In this document: positions 54,331 through 62,982 of the stretch, piece by piece
Layout: the number at the start of each line of letters is the position of its first letter
How positions within the stretch are numbered: the stretch's first letter is position 1
DNA from: Ginsengibacter hankyongi
GTDB taxonomy: Bacteria; Bacteroidota; Bacteroidia; Chitinophagales; Chitinophagaceae
Length of the DNA: 64,000 nucleotides
Reading direction: 5' to 3'
Assembly: GCF_008710285.1 (NCBI RefSeq)
Contig: NZ_VYQF01000007.1
Location: 124,001-188,000, forward strand
Made by a program: the position numbers and the translations under genes
The notes under the pieces: generated by a model
The model's database searches: none
The model's input: the letters and a program-made list of their open reading frames with translations, nothing else
Told to the model about the DNA's origin: nothing

Positions 54331-55333
54331 ATATTACAATCTCATCAATAGGAATTTCTTCTCCGGCGCTAGGATTGTTTAAGGATACGGGTTTGAAGGA
54401 ATTTAATTTGTCGATATATATAACCGTTTTTTCGCCGGATAAATCTCTTTCAAACATAGGTTCAAATTTTGCCCCGTAATAAATTTCACCAAAAACATAA
54501 GATGTTCTTGAAACAACAATATTGGAGAACATATCGTCGAAGGCTTTTATGAAAACTAATACTTCACCTGTTATATTTTCAAAATCGCTTTTAGTAAAAT
54601 TGTATAGGGGACTTTTTTCATTGATGGGATGCACGATTGTCCAGCTTAACGTGAGTGCATTTACAGTACTAAATTCAAGATCGAGTTGGTAGAACCTGTT
54701 AACTTTTATACCGTTTTCTTCAATCGTCATTCCAAGTGTAACATTGGCAACTGCGTCTACAAGATTGGTATTCTTGAATGGAACAACACGCAACATAAGT
54801 GCATTAATATCTTTGTAAGGCGCTATTAAAGCGTTGTGGCTGAAACGCAGGTACGCAACAGGTTTCGAAAATCTACCGTATAACAGGCCGGTAGCCAGTG
54901 CAAAACTTAATAATCCTAAGAGGGCTTCAAATGCTGCAATAGAACTGGATAAAAAGCCAATGGGACTAATGCGGCCATAACCAACCGTAGTAAAGGTTTG
55001 GGTACTAAAAAAAAATGCTTCGGCAAAATTGGTGAGTGTCGAAGGCGAGGGGATTTCTCCAAGGCTTTGTACGCCGATAAGAAAATACATTGTTGCAAAG
55101 AGCACGTTGATGAATACATAGAAAAGAACAATAACGGATAAAAATTTCCATCGTGGCATCAACAACATTGTATGATACCAACTTATTTTTTCAAAAAAAC
55201 TGATACCATTTTTTTCAATATTTGCCCTGCCATTTTTGTTTACAAACCTTCCGCCATAGCTGGAAGCATTAACTCCAAATCCAGTATTAATTTCTGGTTT
55301 TGCTTTTATATTTATTTTATTAGCCCTGGCCAT
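54329..55333 (-). CDS. Inward-rectifier potassium channel (KirBac family)
   Basis: The 334-residue protein has a cytoplasmic N-terminus, a slide-helix region (SFFEKISWYHTMLLMPRWKF), TM1 (about 63-86), a pore loop with selectivity filter TTVGYG (residues 115-120) and TM2 (about 127-152). The immunoglobulin-like cytoplasmic domain fills the remainder. This is the KirBac plan. It should conduct potassium across the inner membrane. The gene start overlaps the end of the flippase gene by 14 bases; whether the two share a function is unknown. Confidence 0.93.
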   Translation of the reverse strand: MARANKINIKAKPEINTGFGVNASSYGGRFVNKNGRANIEKNGISFFEKISWYHTMLLMPRWKFLSVIVLFYVFINVLFATMYFLIGVQSLGEIPSPSTLTNFAEAFFFSTQTFTTVGYGRISPIGFLSSSIAAFEALLGLLSFALATGLLYGRFSKPVAYLRFSHNALIAPYKDINALMLRVVPFKNTNLVDAVANVTLGMTIEENGIKVNRFYQLDLEFSTVNALTLSWTIVHPINEKSPLYNFTKSDFENITGEVLVFIKAFDDMFSNIVVSRTSYVFGEIYYGAKFEPMFERDLSGEKTVIYIDKLNSFKPVSLNNPSAGEEIPIDEIVI

Positions 55334-56735
55334 GATTGTTTTTGAAAAACGTTTTGAAATAACTCCACATTCCTATGGTAATTGACAAAGCAGTAATCAA
55401 CATTGCAATAGTTAATCTGAGCATTATTGAATATTGTTTCATTAATAAAAAAATGAGGGAATACAATGACAGTAAAATTATAAATTTTACCAGAAGTTTT
55501 TGAAGCGGAAAAAGTTCCAGAAATTTTACCTGCAAAACTTTTGATGAATACCATAAATAATACAATACCTGGCAATAAGTTGAAATTACAATGGATAGTG
55601 CAATACCCTCGCTTCCCATAACGGGGTATAGAATAATCATTAGTAATAAGGCGAGAATAATATCAATCAACGATCCCAGCATAATCCGCTTGCCTTGCGC
55701 AAAGCATTGCAGTATAACACTGTAATTGTTTATTCTTAAAGGCAGAATAAAAACACTTATTTCAAAGATGGGAACAGAAGCTGAATATTTGTTTTTAAAA
55801 ACAATTGCAAAAATTTCCTCGCGAAAAAAGAAAAGAAAAAAAAACAGTGGGAATACAATTGACGAAAGCATATTGAAACTTTCTTTAAAAAGTGCAAGGA
55901 TCTTATTTTCCGATTTCAGGTTTCGGGAAAACTCAATAAGCATGAAGCTGCCTGCCACGCTTATAAGTAAGCCGAACAAGGGAATTTCAAATGAACCATT
56001 AAAGAAAACAGCAAAGTCGACAGCTGTTAACAGGTATAATAAAAATGCTTTATCAATCCATTTTGCTATCACGCCCAATATTTCGGTGAAACCGAGGTAA
56101 GCCCAATGTTTTAAAAAATGTTTTTCATCTGCAACATGTTCATAGGTTTCATTTTTTACAGGAATTGATACAATCGCAATAATCTTTAAAACAGAAAGCA
56201 CACAAAGGCTTATGATAAGACTTAAAAGAGAGTAGTTTGAAAAAAGAATATATAAATGGCATCCCAAAAATAAAAGCGCATAAAAGAGGTTTATTGTAAA
56301 CGATAATTTTACGTTTCCGCGTTTTATTAATAGAGTTTCTGCTACAGTTATTATATTTTGAATTATGATAAAAACTATCAACCAAAGCCTAACACCAGTA
56401 TTAAAATTTTTCGCAAGTATGAAGAAAGTGAATAAACCTCCGATCGATATAATGGCATAAAAGCCGAATATGATTTTCCGGTGATTTTTTATGAATTGGA
56501 ATAAAAATGAAAGATTTGTTGAAAGTATAATTGACGAAAATCCGAAACTGATAATGATATTTATAATGTTCGTGTACATCCATACACTCTGGAAAGTGCC
56601 GTAATCATTATAATTCAAGCTCCTCGAAAAAAGTATCGTAATAACCACTAAAATTATCACGGGCAAAGCACGGCCGGCAAGAAGCCAAAAACTTTTTTCG
56701 AGCAGTTTTGTTTTATTACCCACCATTTTCAGCAT
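55320..56735 (-). CDS. Polysaccharide flippase-like membrane protein (Wzx/MATE superfamily)
   Basis: The 471-residue protein has about 12-14 membrane segments, beginning FWLLAGRALPVIILVVITILF. The RSLNYNDYGTFQSVWMYTNI segment is typical of oligosaccharide flippases of the MOP superfamily. It should move lipid-linked glycans across the inner membrane. A methyltransferase gene lies 11 bp upstream on the same strand, and GDP-heptose genes lie 4 kb away on the minus strand. Together they suggest a surface-glycan locus, although no glycosyltransferase is in the window. Confidence 0.8.
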   Translation of the reverse strand: MLKMVGNKTKLLEKSFWLLAGRALPVIILVVITILFSRSLNYNDYGTFQSVWMYTNIINIIISFGFSSIILSTNLSFLFQFIKNHRKIIFGFYAIISIGGLFTFFILAKNFNTGVRLWLIVFIIIQNIITVAETLLIKRGNVKLSFTINLFYALLFLGCHLYILFSNYSLLSLIISLCVLSVLKIIAIVSIPVKNETYEHVADEKHFLKHWAYLGFTEILGVIAKWIDKAFLLYLLTAVDFAVFFNGSFEIPLFGLLISVAGSFMLIEFSRNLKSENKILALFKESFNMLSSIVFPLFFFLFFFREEIFAIVFKNKYSASVPIFEISVFILPLRINNYSVILQCFAQGKRIMLGSLIDIILALLLMIILYPVMGSEGIALSIVISTYCQVLYYLWYSSKVLQVKFLELFPLQKLLVKFIILLSLYSLIFLLMKQYSIMLRLTIAMLITALSITIGMWSYFKTFFKNNHGQG

Positions 56736-56746
56736 CTATAAGAAAT

Positions 56747-57652
56747 TTATTCTTTTACTATTTCAATAATAAACCTGGTTGGGGAATTAATGATTTTGTT
56801 CATTAATGCATCAAAAATATTCCACAAGCCGGCCGGCAAAAAACGGAATAGCACATTTAACCTTGTTCTTATTAAAAATCTATTTGCGGTAGCTTTTGTT
56901 TTCCATTTAACACGGTTGTTGCCAATAACATCTTTGATATTATCTTTATTGAACGAATGTAAATGTGCATTCTTTGGTGTGGGCAAATTACAATGGACAC
57001 ATAAGTAATATTCAATTTTCTCATTGTAAGGCGTAGTTATAATAAGCTTACCGCCAGGCTTCAATTTTTCAACCAGTATTTGTACAAATAATTTAGGATC
57101 GTGCACGTGTTCCATAATTTCTGATGCCACAATGCAATCAATAGAATTATTTTTTACCGGAAAATGGAAGACATCGGCAACTAAGGCTGCGTGGTTTTCA
57201 CCAGGATATTTTCGTAAAGCCTTCACGGGGTTTATACTTGAAATATCCATGGAAATAACTTTGAGGTTTTTTTTTATAAAATAACCGGCCAACCATCCAT
57301 TACCGCATCCAACATCTATTATTAAATCTGCATTATCAGGAATGCTTTTTATAATAGTCTTATGTAACCTTTCAATTTCTGTTTTTGTGGCGCTTATCTC
57401 ATTATTTTTAAAATAATCATATACTTCCGAGTCTTTCTGATAGTGATGAGCATAATTAAAACTCGTATTCACATTTTGATGTAATGGAGATGAAGCCGGG
57501 ATGGGCTCATCTATTAATATCAATGGAACGTCATCTTTAATTTTATAAAGGCTTTCACCCCTTCCAGTATTCAAAACCTTTTTTTCTTTATCGTAAATAA
57601 GCGCATTACCTGTTACGGGATCTCTGAGTATTTCTAATAAAAAATCTTTCAT
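56747..57652 (-). CDS. Class I SAM methyltransferase with Trm112-like N-terminus
   Basis: The 301-residue protein starts with a Trm112-like segment (LLEILRDPVTGNALIYD, then DVPLILIDEP, to about 52). A class I methyltransferase domain follows, with SAM motif LIIDVGCGNGWLAGYF (about 111-126), VISMDIS, and DCIVASEIMEHVHDPKLFV. A C-terminal basic region holds PAGLWNIFDALMN. Such proteins methylate small molecules or sugars in glycan loci. It lies 11 bp from the flippase gene, with which it is probably co-transcribed. Confidence 0.88.
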   Translation of the reverse strand: MKDFLLEILRDPVTGNALIYDKEKKVLNTGRGESLYKIKDDVPLILIDEPIPASSPLHQNVNTSFNYAHHYQKDSEVYDYFKNNEISATKTEIERLHKTIIKSIPDNADLIIDVGCGNGWLAGYFIKKNLKVISMDISSINPVKALRKYPGENHAALVADVFHFPVKNNSIDCIVASEIMEHVHDPKLFVQILVEKLKPGGKLIITTPYNEKIEYYLCVHCNLPTPKNAHLHSFNKDNIKDVIGNNRVKWKTKATANRFLIRTRLNVLFRFLPAGLWNIFDALMNKIINSPTRFIIEIVKE

Positions 57653-57786
57653 TTAGTATGCCTTTTTTGCAATATAAAACGTACTTCGGTATAAAAATCT
57701 CTAATGTATAAAACGGATACTGCGCTATAATCAAAACTAAGCAATAAACGAAGGCTTGCTGCTTTTTCTTATCTTCGCCGCCGATT

Positions 57787-59577
57787 ATGAAGAACATAAG
57801 AAATTTTTGCATTATTGCGCATATTGATCACGGGAAAAGTACACTTGCAGACCGTTTGCTGGAGTTTACCCATACTATTACTGATAGGGAAATGCAGGCG
57901 CAGGTTTTGGATGATATGGATCTTGAACGGGAGAAAGGAATTACCATAAAAAGCCATGCAATTCAAATAAACTATCCGTATAAAGGAACTGATTACGTAT
58001 TAAATCTTATTGATACGCCAGGTCATGTTGATTTTAGTTATGAAGTAAGCAGGGCGCTGGCTGCATGCGAAGGTGCATTGTTGCTTGTAGATGCTACACA
58101 GGGCATACAGGCACAAACAATTTCTAATTTATACCTTGCCATTGATAATGATCTTGAGATAATTTCGGTTATTAACAAGATTGATATGGACGGTGCAATG
58201 ATTCCTGAAGTAGAAGACCAGATTATAGAATTGATCGGCTGCAAACAGGAGGACATTTTGCATGCAAGCGCCAAAACAGGTATTGGAATTGAAGAGATAC
58301 TAACGGCAATAATTAATCGAATTCCTGCTCCCCAGGGCGATTACGATGCACCGTTACAGGCATTGATTTTTGACAGCGTTTTCAATAGTTTCAGGGGAAT
58401 AATCGTTTATTATAGAATCTTTAATGGTATTCTCAGGAAAGGTGAAAAAATCAAATTCTCCAATACAGGTAAAGAATACGGAGCAGATGAAGTGGGGATT
58501 TTAAAAATAGGGTTATCACCAAGGCCGGAAGTAAAAGCCGGAGATGTTGGCTATATAATAACCGGTATTAAAAATGCAAAAGAAGTAAAAGTAGGAGATA
58601 CGATTACAACGACAACTAATCCATGTAAGGAATCTATTAAGGGTTTTGAAGAGGTAAAGCCAATGGTTTTTGCCGGAATTTTCCCCGTTAATACTGATGA
58701 ATTTGAAGAGTTGAGAGATTGTATGGAAAAGCTGCAGTTGAATGATGCATCGCTTACTTTTGAGCTGGAAACTTCGCAGGCATTGGGCTTTGGTTTCCGT
58801 TGCGGTTTTCTTGGGATGCTTCACATGGAGATAATACAGGAGCGCCTTGAAAGAGAATTTAATCAAACTGTAATTACAACGGTTCCTAACGTAAGTTTTA
58901 TTGCGTACACGACGAAAGGTGAAAAAATAATTGTAAACAATCCTACACAAATGCCCGATCCTAGCAGGATTGAAAAGATTGAAGAACCCTACATTAAAGC
59001 ACAGATTATTACGAAACCGGAATATATCGGTAATATTATGACGCTTTGTATTGGCAAGCGGGGCCTGCTTATCAACCAGGGTTACTTAACGCCCACACGC
59101 GTGGAACTTACTTTTGAAATGCCGCTTACTGAAATTGTTTTTGACTTTTATGACAGGCTTAAAAGCGTAACTAGGGGATATGCTTCTTTTGATTATCATC
59201 CCATCGGTTACCGCGAAAGCGATATTGTAAAGATGGATATTTTATTGAACGGCGATAAGGTTGATGCATTAAGTTCGTTGATACATCGTATTCGCTCGCA
59301 GGATTTTGGAAGAAAGCTTTGTGAAAAATTAAAAGAACTAGTTCCACGCCAACAATTTCAAATTGCTATACAGGCCGCTATTGGCGCAAAAATTGTTGCT
59401 CGTGAAAATATAAGTGCTATGCGTAAAGACGTTACCGCAAAATGTTATGGCGGCGATATCAGCAGGAAAAGAAAATTATTAGAGAAACAGAAAGAGGGTA
59501 AGAAGAGAATGAAGCAAATAGGAAACGTAGAAGTGCCACAGGAAGCCTTTTTAGCTGTTCTTAAACTGGATGAATAA
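57787..59577 (+). CDS. lepA: Elongation factor 4 (LepA GTPase)
   Basis: LepA is a ribosome-associated GTPase that affects translation initiation and back-translocation. The 596-residue protein has G1 AHIDHGKST (11-19), G3 [12 protein letters not shown]4 NKIDMDGA, domain II, and the LepA-specific C-terminal domain ([41 protein letters not shown]). The ATG is only 10 bases after a TATCTTCG -7-like element, so the transcript may have a very short leader. A small protein gene follows 26 bp later. Confidence 0.97.
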   Translation: MKNIRNFCIIAHIDHGKSTLADRLLEFTHTITDREMQAQVLDDMDLEREKGITIKSHAIQINYPYKGTDYVLNLIDTPGHVDFSYEVSRALAACEGALLLVDATQGIQAQTISNLYLAIDNDLEIISVINKIDMDGAMIPEVEDQIIELIGCKQEDILHASAKTGIGIEEILTAIINRIPAPQGDYDAPLQALIFDSVFNSFRGIIVYYRIFNGILRKGEKIKFSNTGKEYGADEVGILKIGLSPRPEVKAGDVGYIITGIKNAKEVKVGDTITTTTNPCKESIKGFEEVKPMVFAGIFPVNTDEFEELRDCMEKLQLNDASLTFELETSQALGFGFRCGFLGMLHMEIIQERLEREFNQTVITTVPNVSFIAYTTKGEKIIVNNPTQMPDPSRIEKIEEPYIKAQIITKPEYIGNIMTLCIGKRGLLINQGYLTPTRVELTFEMPLTEIVFDFYDRLKSVTRGYASFDYHPIGYRESDIVKMDILLNGDKVDALSSLIHRIRSQDFGRKLCEKLKELVPRQQFQIAIQAAIGAKIVARENISAMRKDVTAKCYGGDISRKRKLLEKQKEGKKRMKQIGNVEVPQEAFLAVLKLDE

Positions 59578-59603
59578 ATATTTTATAAACTAAAATTTAA
59601 ATC

Positions 59604-59978
59604 ATGTCGCAAATGTCACTTAATAAGGAAATGAATATCGAGGTAAGAGTTCTATTAATTGCAAAAGGCAATGATGAGCCTGTTACCGGTGATGAATACA
59701 GCGTGCGCCTTTTTGATAAAGATATTTTCAACGATGATTTTTTAGGAGAGAGCTCACTCAATGAGGATGGACGTGCGAAATTTATAATTACTGAAAAAGA
59801 TTTTGCAGGGTTTGCGAAACTGGATGAGAAGCCAGATTTTTATTTTGTTGTGTACAAAAATAAAAAACCAATTTTTAAAAGCAGGGTAATGAAAAACCTT
59901 GATCTCACTAACTTTGAAGAATTCCGGATGAGAGAGGGAGAAGTGGTTGACCTTGGCACTTTTCTAATTGACGCTTAA
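59604..59978 (+). CDS. Small soluble protein with C2/transthyretin-like pattern, unknown function
   Basis: The 124-residue protein has no signal peptide. Its strand pattern with an acidic loop (YSVRLFDKDIFNDDFLGESSL, about 31-51, as a region) resembles a C2 or calcium-binding beta-sandwich. KPDFYFVVYKNKKPIFKSRV suggests further strands. Asp37-Lys-Asp39 and Asp43-Asp44 could bind metal. It follows lepA closely, so it may be co-transcribed. I recognise no characterised family. Confidence 0.65.
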   Translation: MSQMSLNKEMNIEVRVLLIAKGNDEPVTGDEYSVRLFDKDIFNDDFLGESSLNEDGRAKFIITEKDFAGFAKLDEKPDFYFVVYKNKKPIFKSRVMKNLDLTNFEEFRMREGEVVDLGTFLIDA

Positions 59979-59991
59979 ACTTTGCATAGCA

Positions 59992-61002
59992 TTAGTCCTT
60001 AGAATTTTTTGAAGGAACTTTTGGAACATTAACCGATGGGATACTATCATTAACATCTTCATCATTCTGCGGCCGCCTGTTACTTAATTTAGATTCATCA
60101 ATATTACCTTTTGCATCTAAAACTGGTTGTGGCAAAGGCTCCTGGCCTTCAGGTGTCTTCTGTGTAAATACTTTTTGTATATGAACCCATTTACCATCTC
60201 TCCACACAAGCCCTTCATAATCGCCATCAGGAATGTAAGTATATTTTTTTTGCGGTTCTCCCGATTCTGAAATTAAATGCTCATAAATAATCATATCCTG
60301 GTCAGGGTCGTACGTTAAACGCGGGCTTGCATTTTTTTTATATTCCATTATATACCTTGCCCTGTATTTTTTTATAACGCTATTATCCTGGAAACTAAAA
60401 TAAGAACCTCCGAAGATTGGCTGTCCATCTTTGAAAGTGAGAATTTCAATGACTTTTTTGTTGCTACTAATATTGTTTTCATCATAACCAAGCAGGGTAT
60501 AATAATTGTTACCGAAGGCCTGTTTCTCTATAATCTTATAATATACTGCACCCATCCAACCGAAATTATTTCCAATAGTGTCTTCGGCGTCTTTAGTGAT
60601 ATCCGATTTATCAATCAAGGGAAAAAGCTTCAGTGAGCCATCGGCAGTCCTCATTTGAATAGCGCCATGCTGGCGGGTTACATTCTCGTTTATAACCATT
60701 TGCCAGGTAAATATTTTAAAAGTACTGTCTTCAGGGACAAGCTTTGAAATAGTTATAAGTGAGTCGAAGGGATAATAAAATGAATTTCTAATTTTTAATG
60801 CTCTTACAAATATTTTCGTAAACTGGCTGTCGGCTGCAAATCGTTCTTCAGCTGTTCTTCCTTGTATTATTTTTAATGCGACTGCTTTAAGTGAATCTTC
60901 TTTTTTTTGAAAGGCCTTCATTTCGGTACGGCTTATTTGAGAGAAACTCCAATTGCCAATTGAAAGGAATGAAATAAGAAAAAGCCACAATTTATTCATC
61001 AA
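59992..61002 (-). CDS. Secreted protein of unknown function
   Basis: The 336-residue protein has a signal peptide (cleavage near SFSQ, residue 22). A charged N-terminal helix (RTEMKAFQKKEDSLKAVALKI, as a region) and a central beta-rich segment follow (FNVSTQ-like KIFTWQMVINE; YYTLLGYDENN). The C-terminal tail is proline/serine-rich (NVPKVPSKNSKD) and follows PDGDYEGLVWRDGKWVHIQKV. No catalytic motif is evident. Similar hypothetical proteins occur in Bacteroidota, but I cannot name the family. It sits downstream of the heptose genes with a 65-bp gap. Confidence 0.72.
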   Translation of the reverse strand: MMNKLWLFLISFLSIGNWSFSQISRTEMKAFQKKEDSLKAVALKIIQGRTAEERFAADSQFTKIFVRALKIRNSFYYPFDSLITISKLVPEDSTFKIFTWQMVINENVTRQHGAIQMRTADGSLKLFPLIDKSDITKDAEDTIGNNFGWMGAVYYKIIEKQAFGNNYYTLLGYDENNISSNKKVIEILTFKDGQPIFGGSYFSFQDNSVIKKYRARYIMEYKKNASPRLTYDPDQDMIIYEHLISESGEPQKKYTYIPDGDYEGLVWRDGKWVHIQKVFTQKTPEGQEPLPQPVLDAKGNIDESKLSNRRPQNDEDVNDSIPSVNVPKVPSKNSKD

Positions 61003-61067
61003 AAAAATTTAAACAAAGAAAACAGTATTTGGTGAAATATATTGTTAAGCAGCAAAATTTAACTAAG

Positions 61068-62393
61068 CTATAATGCCTTTGCAACCGATATAAGATCGTC
61101 AAATACTAGGTCAATATCTGCATCATTAACATCAACCTCTTTTCTTGTTGTCGGTAAAAAAATGTTTATGGCAATATTTAAATTTCTTCCAAATTTCATA
61201 TCGCTCAAAGTATTTCCGATCATCACACTTTTCGAAAAATCAATTTCAGGAAAATCTTTTTGCGCCTGCAAACCCATGCCAGGATTTGGTTTTCTGTTAG
61301 GACTATCACTTTCAAAATCTATGGAATAATATATTTTGTCGATTCTGCCACCTGCATATTCAAATTCTTCAATCATATTTTTGTGAATCAATTCAAGATC
61401 TTCCAGTTTGGTAAGCCCTTTGGCAACACCCCGTTGATTGGTTACAATAAATATCTTACCGAATTTTTCCGTAAAAATTTTCAGCGCTTCTTTTACGCCA
61501 TGATAAAACTTAAACTCTTCCCATTTATGAATGTAATCTTCATGCTTTTCATCATTAATAACGCCATCGCGATCAAGAAATAATGTCCACGTTTTATCTA
61601 TGTTTTTTAAATTGATTGCATTTGGATAGTTCTTTAAGTTAGTTCCCGCTCCTTTGGAAAGAGCTTGTCCCGGTTCGCCGGGATGTTGGGGTGAGGTTTC
61701 AATTTTTAATTCTTCCTGCGCTCTTTCATAATCTTCAGGAATACCAATATCAATAAAATATTCATCCTGAATGAGGCCATACATTTTTCTTTCACTAACA
61801 AATTTTTCTAAATAATCTTTTTCAAAAGAAAATTTTTCCGGTAGATTCTCATTTAAGAAAGTTTCTGTATTTAGCGCATACACGCCACCGTTAATTAAAC
61901 CTTTATTGTAAAACTGTTTTTCCTTAAATGATATGATTAAATTATCATCACCCAATTCAACAACTCCATAACGATCAAAGTTACTCATTGGCTTCAAACA
62001 CAAAGTGCAATCCGAATTATGTTGTTCATGAAAATTGCTTAATTCATTAACATGTACGTTAAACAATGTATCGCCGTTACAAACGAGAATATTTTTTTCA
62101 GTAGATTTTTCAATCGCAAGTTGTAAAGCGCCGCCGGTTCCTAACGGTTCATCTTCAATTGAAAATTGAAAATTATTATGTGGTAAATTTTCTTTTACAA
62201 AACTGATAATGCTTTCACTTTTATAACCAACTGAAAAGATAAAATCCTGAATTCCTTCTTTTTGGAGATGAGCTATAACATAGTGCAGAAAAGGTTTTCC
62301 GGCAACAGGCGCCATGCATTTAGGAAGTTCTGAAACCACGGAACGCAGTCTTGTCCCAAGCCCGCCGGCTAAAATAATGGCTTGCTTAATCAT
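61068..62393 (-). CDS. Fusion of GDP-heptose guanylyltransferase (HddC-like) and HAD-IIIA heptose-bisphosphate phosphatase (GmhB-like)
   Basis: From the ATG at 62393 the protein is 441 residues. The N-terminal nucleotidyltransferase (1-232) has LAGGLGTRLRS (10-18 region), ELPKCMAPVAGKP and CNGDTLF, matching HddC-type sugar-phosphate nucleotidyltransferases. A linker spans about 233-265. The HAD-IIIA domain (268-441) has FLDRDGVIN (catalytic Asp274, Asp276), TNQRG, RKPNPGM and GNTLSDMKFG. The zinc-binding Cys/His loop of GmhB is replaced by SIDFESDSPN. Start: this ATG overlaps the gmhA stop by 8 bases, making it far likelier than 62444. It would catalyse two steps of GDP-heptose synthesis. Confidence 0.9.
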   Translation of the reverse strand: MIKQAIILAGGLGTRLRSVVSELPKCMAPVAGKPFLHYVIAHLQKEGIQDFIFSVGYKSESIISFVKENLPHNNFQFSIEDEPLGTGGALQLAIEKSTEKNILVCNGDTLFNVHVNELSNFHEQHNSDCTLCLKPMSNFDRYGVVELGDDNLIISFKEKQFYNKGLINGGVYALNTETFLNENLPEKFSFEKDYLEKFVSERKMYGLIQDEYFIDIGIPEDYERAQEELKIETSPQHPGEPGQALSKGAGTNLKNYPNAINLKNIDKTWTLFLDRDGVINDEKHEDYIHKWEEFKFYHGVKEALKIFTEKFGKIFIVTNQRGVAKGLTKLEDLELIHKNMIEEFEYAGGRIDKIYYSIDFESDSPNRKPNPGMGLQAQKDFPEIDFSKSVMIGNTLSDMKFGRNLNIAINIFLPTTRKEVDVNDADIDLVFDDLISVAKAL

Positions 62394-62970
62394 CGGTTTC
62401 TGCAAAATAAATTTCTTCAACAAGCTGGCAAATGATGTGACCAAGTGTTATATGGCTTTCCTGTATTCTTGGAGTATCATCAGACGGAATATTTATCAAA
62501 TAATCTGCATCCTTTTTTAGTTTGCCGCCGGTAGAGCCTGTGAATGCAATAGTGATCATTTTTTTTTCTTTGGCAACCTCAAATGCGTTTACAATGTTCT
62601 TACTGTTTCCGGATGTGCTCAATCCTACCAGTACATCACCTTTGTTGCCGATACCTTTTATGAGCCGTGAATAAATAACATCATAACTATAATCATTTGC
62701 CACTGCAGTTATATAAGAAGTATTACAGTGTAAAGCTTCAGCAGGTAATGCATCACGGTCAGTATAAAACCGACCGCTGAATTCTGCTGCAAGATGTTGT
62801 GCATCTGAAGCACTTCCTCCATTGCCACAGAATAAAACTTTATTACCTTTTTCAAAAGCATTTACAATAACGTTTACACAATCCATCACTGTCTGTAAAA
62901 TTTTATCATCGGCAAGAATTTGCTTTTTTACATTGATTGATGATTGTATAATATTTTTTATTTTTTCCAT
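62386..62970 (-). CDS. gmhA: Sedoheptulose-7-phosphate isomerase (phosphoheptose isomerase)
   Basis: GmhA converts sedoheptulose 7-phosphate to D-glycero-D-manno-heptose 7-phosphate, the first step of heptose nucleotide synthesis. The 194-residue protein has the SIS-domain motif CGNGGSASDAQHLAAEFSG (about 48-66), GLSTSGNSKNI, and FTGSTGGKL with ITLGHIICQLVEEIYF at the end. Active-site Glu and His residues are present. It lies between the kinase gene and the fusion gene, overlapping the latter. Confidence 0.96.
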   Translation of the reverse strand: MEKIKNIIQSSINVKKQILADDKILQTVMDCVNVIVNAFEKGNKVLFCGNGGSASDAQHLAAEFSGRFYTDRDALPAEALHCNTSYITAVANDYSYDVIYSRLIKGIGNKGDVLVGLSTSGNSKNIVNAFEVAKEKKMITIAFTGSTGGKLKKDADYLINIPSDDTPRIQESHITLGHIICQLVEEIYFAETDD

Positions 62971-62982
62971 TTTAATATTTGT

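Noticed and set aside
62394-62444. Upstream start for the heptose fusion protein
   Set aside because: The added 17 residues overlap gmhA deeply and are not part of the nucleotidyltransferase; the ATG at 62393 gives the standard MIKQAIILAGGLGTR start and an ordinary 8-base overlap.
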